Origin: a virus | Length of the DNA stretch: 36,529 nucleotides | Reading direction: 5' to 3' (one strand) | IMG/VR virus record: IMGVR_UViG_3300046516_000522 | Coordinates: 1 to 36,529 of that record | Shown: piece after piece, positions 29,802-36,529 of the stretch | How the letters are laid out: each line of letters starts with the position of its first letter | Numbering within the stretch: position 1 is the stretch's first letter | The notes under the pieces: generated by a model | What the model was told of the DNA's origin: nothing | Databases searched by the model: none | Seen by the model: only the letters and a program-made list of their open reading frames with translations | Position numbers and translations under genes: made by a program

Positions 29802-30514
29802 CTGCTCCTGTGGAATTGATCACGCTTGCGTTGAAAGACATCGGCGCGCTCGGCATCGGTCAGTCGATCTCCCCCGAAGACACCGCTGATGCGCTCGCCA
29901 CGCTGAATATGATGCTCGGCCAGTGGTCGGCGGAGCGTCTGAGCATCTATCACCTGATCGATACAGCCATTCCGTCTACCGGCGCGCAGTCCTATACGGT
30001 CGGTTCTGGCGGAGACTTCAACATCGCGCGCCCGATCAAGATAAATGCGGCCTATGCGCGGCTGACGAGCAGCGGCGCCAGCAATGCAATCGACTATCCG
30101 ATTCGCCTGATAGATGCTCGCGAGGATTACGCAAATATTTCCGTCAAGTCCCTGGTATCGTTCCCCGAATGGGCGTTCTACGACTCCGCATTCCCGCTCG
30201 GCAATCTGGCTCTTTATCCGGTTCCAAACAGTAGCTTCGAACTCCACATCGTAACAATGGACGTACTGCCGCAGTTCACCGACTCCGCGGCACAGATCAG
30301 TTTGCCAGACCCGTATCTCGCAGCGATCCGCTACAACCTCGCCATTTATCTTGCGCCGTCGTACCAGATCCAGCCGATGGGCGCACTCGTGCAGCTTGCG
30401 ATGAACGCCAAGCGCGTCGTGAAGCGCATGAACGTGCAAATCCCCTCGCTGACGATGCCTCGCGGCATTGTGAGCAAGTCGCGCTACAACATTTACGGCG
30501 ACACAACCTACTGA
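29798..30514 (+). CDS. P22 gp4-like tail accessory factor
   Basis: A 238-aa protein with GTG start overlapping the upstream stop (GTGA). Its beginning, VELITLALKDIGALGIGQSI and DALATLNMMLGQWSAERLSI, is typical of the gp4 superfamily, which binds the portal ring and prepares it for gp10. It lies directly before the gp10-like gene, as in P22. Length somewhat exceeds P22 gp4. Confidence 0.8.
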   Translation: MTAPVELITLALKDIGALGIGQSISPEDTADALATLNMMLGQWSAERLSIYHLIDTAIPSTGAQSYTVGSGGDFNIARPIKINAAYARLTSSGASNAIDYPIRLIDAREDYANISVKSLVSFPEWAFYDSAFPLGNLALYPVPNSSFELHIVTMDVLPQFTDSAAQISLPDPYLAAIRYNLAIYLAPSYQIQPMGALVQLAMNAKRVVKRMNVQIPSLTMPRGIVSKSRYNIYGDTTY

Positions 30515-31938
30515 TGCGCATCCCGCTCACCACCGGCGCGTATCAGACGCGCAGCGTCATTGCGGAAGCGCAGCGCAGCGTGAACCTGTATGCCGAAGCG
30601 AACCCGCAGGACGCGCCGTGCCCGTTCACCTATTACCCGACGCCGGGCCTCACGCTCGTCTCGGCGCCGCCGGTTGCGGGTGAGTCGCGCGGCATCTACA
30701 CCGCGAGCAACGGCAAGCGGTACGAGGTCGTGGGTCCATCCGTCTATACGGTCAGCTCAACGAACGTCTATACGCTGCTCGGCAAGCTAGCGTCGTCTGC
30801 CGGCCCGGTGTCGATGGTCGATAACGGAACTGACCTGTTCATCGTTGATGGAACAGTGAACGGATTCACGGTTAGGATTGCGACAAGCGTCATGTCGCCA
30901 GTGACTGATCCGGCATTCTATGGCGCGGACAAGGTTGATTTCGTTGATGGATTTTTCCTGTTCAATCGGCCCGGAACGCAGCAGTTCTATATCTCTCTGT
31001 TCGATGACGTAACGTTTGATCCGCTCGATATTGCATCGAAATCGACCTATTCCGACGATCTTGTCACGTTGGCCGTGATGCACCGGGAAATCTGGCTGTT
31101 CGGTGCATTGACGACCGAGGTCTGGTACAACACCGGCGCCTCAGATTTCACATTCGGCCGCATGCCTGGCGTGTTCATCGAGCATGGGTGCGCGGCCAAG
31201 CATTCCGTCGCCAAGATCGATCTGGCGCTGTTCTGGCTCGGTCAGGATCTGCAAGGTCAGAATGTCGTATTTGCCGGCCGCAACTACAGCGCTGAGCGCA
31301 TCTCGACACACTCCATCGAGCAAGCGCTGGCCGGCTATTCACGCATTGATGACGCGATCGGCTTTTCATACCAGCAGGGCGGTCACGCCTTCTATGTGCT
31401 GACGTTTCCGACCGCTAATGCCACGTGGTGCTTTGACGTGGTGACTGGCCAGTGGCACCAGCGCGCATATCTGGAAGCAGATGGAACGCTTAGCCGTCAT
31501 CGCATGAACTGCCATTCGCTCAATGGTGGCCGGAATCTCGTAGGTGACTGGCAGACGGGTGCAGTCTACATGCTCGACCAGAACGCCTATACGGACAACG
31601 GCGCGACCATCGAATACATCCGCGCATTCCCGCACATTCTCGGCGCTGATGGCAACCGCGTGATGTTCCGCCAGTTCATCGCAGATATGGAGGTCGGCAA
31701 CGGTCTGCCAGACGACTCTGCTGAGCCTCAAGTCCGGTTGCGATGGAGCGACGACCGCGGCCGAAGCTGGGGCAATTGGGTGACCGCATCACTTGGCAAG
31801 GTCGGCGAATACCTGACCTCCATCCAGTTTCAGCGGCTCGGTTACGCACGCGATCGCGTGTTCGAACTGTCCTGGTCGGCACCGGTGAAGACTGCGCTTA
31901 ATGGCGCTTTCGTCGATGTTTCGAGGGCACGCACGTGA
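30514..31938 (+). CDS. P22 gp10-like packaged-DNA stabilisation protein
   Basis: A 474-aa tail-tube protein that plugs the portal. It is beta-rich with VNLYAEANPQDAPC and TYYPTPGLTLVSAPPVAG near the N-terminus, a region common to podovirus gp10 homologues. It follows gp4-like by ATGA overlap and precedes the needle-like gene. Length matches P22 gp10 (472). Confidence 0.82.
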   Translation: MRIPLTTGAYQTRSVIAEAQRSVNLYAEANPQDAPCPFTYYPTPGLTLVSAPPVAGESRGIYTASNGKRYEVVGPSVYTVSSTNVYTLLGKLASSAGPVSMVDNGTDLFIVDGTVNGFTVRIATSVMSPVTDPAFYGADKVDFVDGFFLFNRPGTQQFYISLFDDVTFDPLDIASKSTYSDDLVTLAVMHREIWLFGALTTEVWYNTGASDFTFGRMPGVFIEHGCAAKHSVAKIDLALFWLGQDLQGQNVVFAGRNYSAERISTHSIEQALAGYSRIDDAIGFSYQQGGHAFYVLTFPTANATWCFDVVTGQWHQRAYLEADGTLSRHRMNCHSLNGGRNLVGDWQTGAVYMLDQNAYTDNGATIEYIRAFPHILGADGNRVMFRQFIADMEVGNGLPDDSAEPQVRLRWSDDRGRSWGNWVTASLGKVGEYLTSIQFQRLGYARDRVFELSWSAPVKTALNGAFVDVSRART

Positions 31939-32906
31939 ATACCGGGGCAAATTTCCCGTCAGGCAACCCGCTTGATCCTGCCGGTAATTTGACACCGCAA
32001 TGGCGCATGTTCTTCCTGACGCTTTTCACCCGATCTGGCGGCGCCGCGGGGAACGATACGTCGACGCTTCAGGCCGCGATTGCCGCTGCGAATGCGAATA
32101 TCGACGATCTTCAGACCGAAGATGGACAAGGCGCGCCGGCACCGGATATGGCGGCTGTGTTCGGCCTGATCTATGTTGTCGAAGCGATCGCAGCGCAGGC
32201 CATGGCCGCGGCATCGCGGCAGCCTGACGAGCGTGGGGAGACCGGAGAAAGCGCGAGCGTGACCCACCTGTCGCAGCGCGTCGCAGAACTTGAAGGGCAG
32301 CTCGAGCACTATCGCTGCGATGATGCGTTGCGGATTCGCATTGCCGATCTCGAATCGAAGATCGAGGCGATTGCTACGCCTCAGATCGCAGACGCGTCGC
32401 AACTTGGACTCGGCACGGCAGATTCGCCGACCTTCGCGGGCGTTACATCGACGGGGCCGGTCACCGGTATAGGCGCATCAACATCGACATATGCGATGAC
32501 AGCGGCGCGCAATGGCGCGTCGTCGTCGCAGTATGTCGGCCTCGGTGGACTGGCTGGATCAAACGCAGTCGACTCATATTCCGCATCATCGAACGCGAAG
32601 TTGATGACGTACAACGCAACTACCACCTCGAGCAATACGGCGCCGACGTCAGGATCTGTCGGGCATCAGTGGTCGATCCTTGGAGTCGCGAAGATGTTGC
32701 TGAACCAGAGTGGCAACCTGCTCGTAGGCACGACGACGGACGACGGCAGCGGGAATCCAATTCAGTCGAATGCCGGTCTATCTATCAAGCCCTCCACTAC
32801 AACAACAGCGCCAGCTGCTGGCGGCGCTGGTGCACTCCCGGCTACGCCTCTCGGCTACGCAACGATCCGCATCAACGGCACTGACCGCAAGGTCGCCTAC
32901 TACTGA
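31935..32906 (+). CDS. Putative tail needle or fibre protein
   Basis: A 323-aa protein with GTG start overlapping the gp10-like stop. The N-terminal part (1-60) is proline-rich with a short hydrophobic helix. The middle (about 112-150, VTHLSQRVAELEGQLEHYRC and following) is a clear coiled coil, then a Ser/Thr/Gly-rich beta region to the end. In the P22 order this is where gp26, the trimeric needle, lies. The coiled coil supports it, but the long beta C-terminus also fits a fibre. Not certain which. Confidence 0.65.
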   Translation: MNTGANFPSGNPLDPAGNLTPQWRMFFLTLFTRSGGAAGNDTSTLQAAIAAANANIDDLQTEDGQGAPAPDMAAVFGLIYVVEAIAAQAMAAASRQPDERGETGESASVTHLSQRVAELEGQLEHYRCDDALRIRIADLESKIEAIATPQIADASQLGLGTADSPTFAGVTSTGPVTGIGASTSTYAMTAARNGASSSQYVGLGGLAGSNAVDSYSASSNAKLMTYNATTTSSNTAPTSGSVGHQWSILGVAKMLLNQSGNLLVGTTTDDGSGNPIQSNAGLSIKPSTTTTAPAAGGAGALPATPLGYATIRINGTDRKVAYY

Positions 32907-32914
32907 GGCAATCA

Positions 32915-33241
32915 ATGATTACGTGGAAACAACTCTGTCAGAACGTCCTGACCGGAGCGGCTGCGGCCGTATATGCGGCTCCCACTGGCACGGCGACCGC
33001 TATCCATCAGGCGAGCGCGTGGAATCCCGGCGCGAGCGTCGTGCAGCTGAAGCTCTACATCGTGCCTGCCGCGGGCGCTGCAGCCGATGCGACGACGATC
33101 TGGTCGACGAACGTTCCGGCCGGTGCGTCTGTGCAGATTCCGCAAATCATCGGCCACAAGTTGCAGGCCGGGCAGCAACTGTTCGCGGTTGGCCTGGGTG
33201 TCACGTTCACCGTGTCGGGCGCGGAGAACGTCCAGCAATGA
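32915..33241 (+). CDS. Small beta-rich structural protein
   Basis: A 108-aa protein (MITWKQLCQNVLTGAAAAVY start) with hydrophobic beta strands and no cysteine pair. It lies between the needle-like and oxygenase genes; ATGA overlaps the next small ORF. It could be a tail or head decoration protein. Family not recognised. Confidence 0.6.
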   Translation: MITWKQLCQNVLTGAAAAVYAAPTGTATAIHQASAWNPGASVVQLKLYIVPAAGAAADATTIWSTNVPAGASVQIPQIIGHKLQAGQQLFAVGLGVTFTVSGAENVQQ

Positions 33242-33306
33242 CGACACACATCGGGCATTCCGCCTGCACGCTGAATATCAGCGGTATTGAATTCTTCCCG
33301 AGCTAA
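33238..33306 (+). CDS. 22-aa coupled ORF
   Basis: A tiny ORF coupled by ATGA to the preceding gene; its stop is 3 nt before the oxygenase GTG. The peptide begins MTTHIGHSACTLNISG. It may be a translational coupler and is too short to judge. Confidence 0.35.
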   Translation: MTTHIGHSACTLNISGIEFFPS

Positions 33307-33309
33307 CGC

Positions 33310-33879
33310 GTGGAACATTTTCTGCAAATTGCATCTGGCGTTGACGTGGCGCCGCTGATGGCAGCCATCGACGCGCAGCCGGAACTATGGGATGCACACA
33401 GGGAGCGCAAGGAATCGGACGGTAGTCCGCACTCGCGCATGTCGGATATCTGGGTCCGATACAACGATAAGGCGCGATACAAGGATCGTGAGTCGTTCAA
33501 CGCGGAGCATGTGCCGGTCTGGTATCCCGCATGGCATGCGCTGCCGGAAATGCGGCCGATCGTTTTCGATCTCATGGCTGAGGTTGAGGGTGAAATGCTC
33601 GGCGGTGTGCTGATCACGCGCATCCCTGCCGGCGGCGGCATCGCTCCGCACGTCGATTGCGGTTGGCACGTCGAGTACTACGACAAGTTCTATGTGTCGC
33701 TTCGCAGCGCGCCGGGCGCGGAATTCTTCTGCGATCACGACGGCATTGTTGAGGCGCTCAATCCGAAGGTGGGCGAAGTCTGGCGCTTCGACAACCGGAA
33801 GAATCATTGGGTAGAGAACCGTAGTGATCAGGACCGCGTAACGCTGATCGTATGTATCAGGACGGAAAAATTCAAATGA
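33310..33879 (+). CDS. Fe(II)/2-oxoglutarate oxygenase-like protein (Asp/Asn beta-hydroxylase type)
   Basis: A 189-aa protein with GTG start. The double-stranded beta-helix signature HxD is H114-V-D116 (IAPHVDCGWHVEY), the distal His is H166 (KNHWVENRS) and R176 is the likely 2-oxoglutarate-binding Arg (DRVTLIVCIR). This is the full set needed for an Fe(II)-dependent dioxygenase, likely acting on Asp/Asn side chains or similar. It sits in the tail/ejection operon next to a cupin, where P22 has gene 14. Its substrate is not shown; a virion protein is a reasonable guess. Confidence 0.8.
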   Translation: MEHFLQIASGVDVAPLMAAIDAQPELWDAHRERKESDGSPHSRMSDIWVRYNDKARYKDRESFNAEHVPVWYPAWHALPEMRPIVFDLMAEVEGEMLGGVLITRIPAGGGIAPHVDCGWHVEYYDKFYVSLRSAPGAEFFCDHDGIVEALNPKVGEVWRFDNRKNHWVENRSDQDRVTLIVCIRTEKFK

Positions 33880-34181
33880 TCGACCTGCATATCAAGCATT
33901 TCTTTTCGGGGCGCGAGTACGCCAAACAGATGACATTGCCGGCGGGCCATTACGCCGAGACGCACGAACACCAGTACGACCATATCTCAATCCTTGCTGC
34001 CGGTGAGGTCATGGTTTGCATCGACGGAATGCAAGAGAAGCATGTTGGCCCGACTGCGCTGGTTATTCCAGCCGGCAAGGTGCATCGGATCGATGCCATC
34101 ACGGATTCGGTCTGGTTTTGCGTGCATGCGACTGATGAAACCGACCCGGAAAAGGTCGACGAAGTTTTGATCAAGGGGTAA
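33876..34181 (+). CDS. Small cupin-domain protein
   Basis: A 101-aa single-domain cupin. Metal ligands expected at H30, H32 and H70 (HYAETHEHQYDHIS and IPAGKVHRIDA), with GEVMVCIDG between. The ATG overlaps the oxygenase stop by 4 bp, so the two are made together. It may bind metal and modify or stabilise a phage component, or assist the oxygenase. Enzymatic function is unknown. Confidence 0.8.
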   Translation: MIDLHIKHFFSGREYAKQMTLPAGHYAETHEHQYDHISILAAGEVMVCIDGMQEKHVGPTALVIPAGKVHRIDAITDSVWFCVHATDETDPEKVDEVLIKG

Positions 34182-34185
34182 TGCC

Positions 34186-35028
34186 ATGCCATGGGGATTT
34201 GCAGCCGCAGCCGTCGGTACGGTTGCAGGAGCAGTGATCAGCGGCAACGCGTCAAAGAGCGCTGCTGATACACAGGCGCAGGCCGCAGAGGATGCGGCAC
34301 ACCTTCAGAATGACCAGTGGAACCAGACGCAGGCGAACCTCAAGCCGTACATGCAGCTCGGCTCGTCGTCGATCAGTCCACTCCTTCAGGCGATGGGATA
34401 CAACGTCACGCAGAACAGCGACGGGACCTACAGCTACAACGGCACGAACTCGAGCAATCCACTTCAGCAGACTTTCAGCGCGCCGACCGAGGCCCAAGCG
34501 CAATCGACACCGGGTTATCAGTTCACTCTAAACCAGGGCTTGAAGTCGGTTCAGAACAGTGCGGCCGCGCGCGGCCTCGGCACATCCGGTGCGGCGCTCA
34601 AGGGCGCTACGACCTATGCGACAGGGCTTGCCGACTCCACCTACAACGACGTCTACAACCGTGCGCTTCAGACGTTCAACACGAACTACAGCAGCGCGGC
34701 CAACAACGTCAACCGACTGACTGGCATTGTCAATAGCGGCCAGAACGCGGCGGCGACTAACGGATCGCTCGGCGCATCGACGGCCGCTAGCATCGGCAAC
34801 ACGCTGATGAGCGGTGCGAATGCAACGGCATCCGGCACGGTTGGATCTGCCAATGCATTGAGTGGCGCACTATCAAGCGCGGGCAATGCAGGCTTGACAT
34901 ATGGCTTGTTGAACAACAACGCGTCGGGCGGTTCAGGCGGTTCCGGTATTGCAAATTACGGCGCAGTCAATTCGAGCAATCCGTCCGGCTATAACGTCGG
35001 TTCTAACTCCTACAGGTTCACCGCTTAA
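34186..35028 (+). CDS. P22 gp7-like DNA ejection protein
   Basis: A 280-aa Ala/Ser/Asn/Gly-rich protein starting MPWGFAAAAVGTVAGAVISG, with a hydrophobic N-terminus, a Gln-rich helical part (about 30-60), then a low-complexity region and a helical segment (about 170-240). The N-terminal pattern with a short processed-like leader resembles gp7, which is cleaved in P22. AGGGG lies 8 nt before the ATG. It begins the ejection block. Confidence 0.65.
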   Translation: MPWGFAAAAVGTVAGAVISGNASKSAADTQAQAAEDAAHLQNDQWNQTQANLKPYMQLGSSSISPLLQAMGYNVTQNSDGTYSYNGTNSSNPLQQTFSAPTEAQAQSTPGYQFTLNQGLKSVQNSAAARGLGTSGAALKGATTYATGLADSTYNDVYNRALQTFNTNYSSAANNVNRLTGIVNSGQNAAATNGSLGASTAASIGNTLMSGANATASGTVGSANALSGALSSAGNAGLTYGLLNNNASGGSGGSGIANYGAVNSSNPSGYNVGSNSYRFTA

Positions 35029-36529
35029 ATGCCACTCGATACCTCGATCCCATTGCAGGCCCAAGCGCCTCAATTCAACCCGCTCCAGCAGGCGTTGCAG
35101 GTTGCGCAGTTTCGCGCCTATAACGCCAACGGGCAGGCAGCACAGCAGCAGCTTGACGCCAATCGTGCGACGTCCGCCGCCTATCAACAGGCCACAGACC
35201 CGACGACGGGGCAAGTCGATAACAACAAGCTGATCGGTATACTGAGCCAAGACCCCCGCGCTGCGTACAACCTGCCGCAAGTCATGCAGGGCATCCAGAA
35301 CCTAAAGCAAGCACAGCAGACGTATGCGAAAGGCCAAATTGGCCTGAGCAGCGACCAGATCGACAACGCGCAGAAGATGAATACGATGATTTATCAGCGC
35401 TTGTCGACGCTTGACCCGAATGATCCAAAGTTTCAGGCGAAGGTGCTTCAGAACGGCGTGGATCTTATTAACCAGTTCCACGCCGATCCGAGCATGGTGA
35501 TGAGCCATCTTCAGGACATCCCACAGGACCCGCAAGGTCGCCAGCAATGGCTTCAGCGCGGCCTCGCTTCGGTATCGGGGACCCTCGAAAACCTGAAGGC
35601 GATGACTCCGACTCCGACGCAGGTCGATACGGGTGGCTCGATCCAGTACAAGGATACGAACCCGCTGACGAACCCCGGCATCATCGGTATGACGATGCAG
35701 AAGACGCTCGACCCGGTGACGGCGTCCTCACCCGTCAATGTTATCGGGCCGAACAACACGCCTGGCGTTGTTCCGCGTGGCGAAATGTGGAACGCACCTC
35801 CGCTTCCGACTGGTGCGAATCCGCAGGGCGCTGGCGCGCCGGCGCCGCCTCCAGGTCAGTCGGCGGCACCTGGGCAACCCGCTACTCCCCACTTTGTAGC
35901 GACCGGCCCCGCAATGGGTGTGCAGGGCTCGAACGACGGCAACGTGCAGACGGTCAACACGCACTGGGGGCAATTGAGCAACGATGCGGCGAACGCACAG
36001 ACCAACATCGGCATTGCTCAAAACATCAAGGCATATGCGGATAAGGCGCTGACCGGCAAGCAGGGCGATAAGCTGGCTGCAGTCAACGGCATTCTGTCGA
36101 TCTTCGGGCAGGGCGGTCAAACGGACATTTCGACGGCGACCGACCTGTTGCAGAAGAACATGGCTCGCCTGTCGCTCACATCGCGCCAAGGTGCAGGCGG
36201 AACGGATGCGGCCGGCGCGCTGGCGACTGCTGCAAACCCGCACGGCACGATGACAGCTGAAGCAATCAAGGACGCCGCCGATCAGGTCATCGGCGCTCAG
36301 CAGATGGCGCTCGCCGAGCAGAAGATTTTGCAGCCGTACAAGCTGAGCAACGACGTCGCCGGGTATCAGCAGGCTCAGACGCAGTTCAACCAGGCAGCCG
36401 ACCCGCGCATCTGGCAATTCGCGAACATGAATCCGCAGCAGCGGGCGACGTTCAAGGCTGGAATGTCGCCCGCCGATCAGCAGGCCTTCGGCGCGAAAAT
36501 CCGTACGCTTGAATCATTGGGGGCGATCC
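35029..36529 (+). CDS. P22 gp20-like DNA ejection protein, N-terminal and central part (3' cut by window edge)
   Basis: 500 residues visible of about 501. The N-terminus (MPLDTSIPLQAQAPQFNPLQ) is Gln/Pro-rich, followed by helical repeats rich in Gln. The second half is the diverged homologue of positions 1-933. The ATG starts right after the gp7-like stop (TAAATG). By alignment with the left copy only the last residue and the stop are missing. The same product should continue into the gp16-like gene at 935 on the circle. Confidence 0.7.
   Translation, partial: MPLDTSIPLQAQAPQFNPLQQALQVAQFRAYNANGQAAQQQLDANRATSAAYQQATDPTTGQVDNNKLIGILSQDPRAAYNLPQVMQGIQNLKQAQQTYAKGQIGLSSDQIDNAQKMNTMIYQRLSTLDPNDPKFQAKVLQNGVDLINQFHADPSMVMSHLQDIPQDPQGRQQWLQRGLASVSGTLENLKAMTPTPTQVDTGGSIQYKDTNPLTNPGIIGMTMQKTLDPVTASSPVNVIGPNNTPGVVPRGEMWNAPPLPTGANPQGAGAPAPPPGQSAAPGQPATPHFVATGPAMGVQGSNDGNVQTVNTHWGQLSNDAANAQTNIGIAQNIKAYADKALTGKQGDKLAAVNGILSIFGQGGQTDISTATDLLQKNMARLSLTSRQGAGGTDAAGALATAANPHGTMTAEAIKDAADQVIGAQQMALAEQKILQPYKLSNDVAGYQQAQTQFNQAADPRIWQFANMNPQQRATFKAGMSPADQQAFGAKIRTLESLGAI
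35597..36529 (+). repeat. Right copy of the 933-bp diverged direct repeat
   Basis: The partner of 1-933, gap-free and in frame; identity by eye is about 92-93% overall, near 99% in the first 360 nt and much lower in the last 100. It shows that the genome unit is 35,596 bp and that the two window ends do not come from one identical sequence. Confidence 0.9.

Noticed and set aside
1-36529. CRISPR array or insertion sequence
   Set aside because: No regularly spaced repeats and no transposase or terminal inverted repeats were seen; the only long repeat is the diverged end overlap.

Overview
The window looks like one complete genome unit of a temperate, P22-like podovirus plus a 933-bp overlap. 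GC content is high and start/stop overlaps are dense. The integrase, PrtN-like and AlpA-like genes and the protein families point to a Burkholderiales (Burkholderia/Paraburkholderia-type) host; that host call is inference. No bacterial flanking gene is visible. The window opens and closes inside the same gene, a P22 gp20-like ejection protein. The two copies align without gaps at an offset of 35,596 bp but differ at roughly 70 of 933 positions by eye count, so the ends are homologous and not identical.

Layout from the left: the end of the gp20-like gene and a gp16-like ejection protein (1-3247); a small minus-strand membrane gene where P22 carries its immI region (3225-3395); tailspike and partner (3478-5597); a lysis cassette of small membrane protein, GH108 endolysin and GTA-type holin (5692-7080); two minus-strand small genes and a ribbon-helix-helix regulator (7108-8389); and a tyrosine integrase preceded by inverted half-sites (8390-9787).

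A minus-strand early operon follows (13057 down to 9777). It holds ten overlapping genes including a Bro-N antirepressor, a stand-alone S24-like domain, an AlpA-like protein and a PrtN-like protein. It is read from a candidate promoter near 13929-13956 through a leader of about 865 nt. The repressor (13972-14673, minus) and a Cro-like gene (14771, plus) diverge across a region with repeated CYTTTTARGTTGYM-type sites; a third copy overlaps the leftward promoter. Both the repressor and the stand-alone S24-like protein carry Asp and Arg where the Ser/Lys protease dyad is expected. This suggests induction by antirepressor and not by RecA-stimulated self-cleavage.

The rightward early operon holds a ParB-like protein with a perfect 12-bp inverted repeat inside its gene, an SF2 helicase and a Toprim primase (15016-18361). 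Next come a structured non-coding stretch and a run of small accessory genes (18781-21479), one of which resembles the Acb2/Tad1 anti-defence sponge family. The run ends in a Q-like late regulator (21460-21888). Terminators, a 50-aa ORF and a tRNA-Trp-like gene lie between it and the late genes.

The late operon runs terminase, portal, scaffold, P22-type coat, gp4-like, gp10-like, needle/fibre-like protein, an Fe(II)/2-oxoglutarate oxygenase plus cupin pair, then gp7-like and gp20-like ejection proteins, and wraps round to position 1. Early regulators license Q-like antitermination, which opens the head, tail, ejection, spike and lysis block as one circularly continuous late unit.
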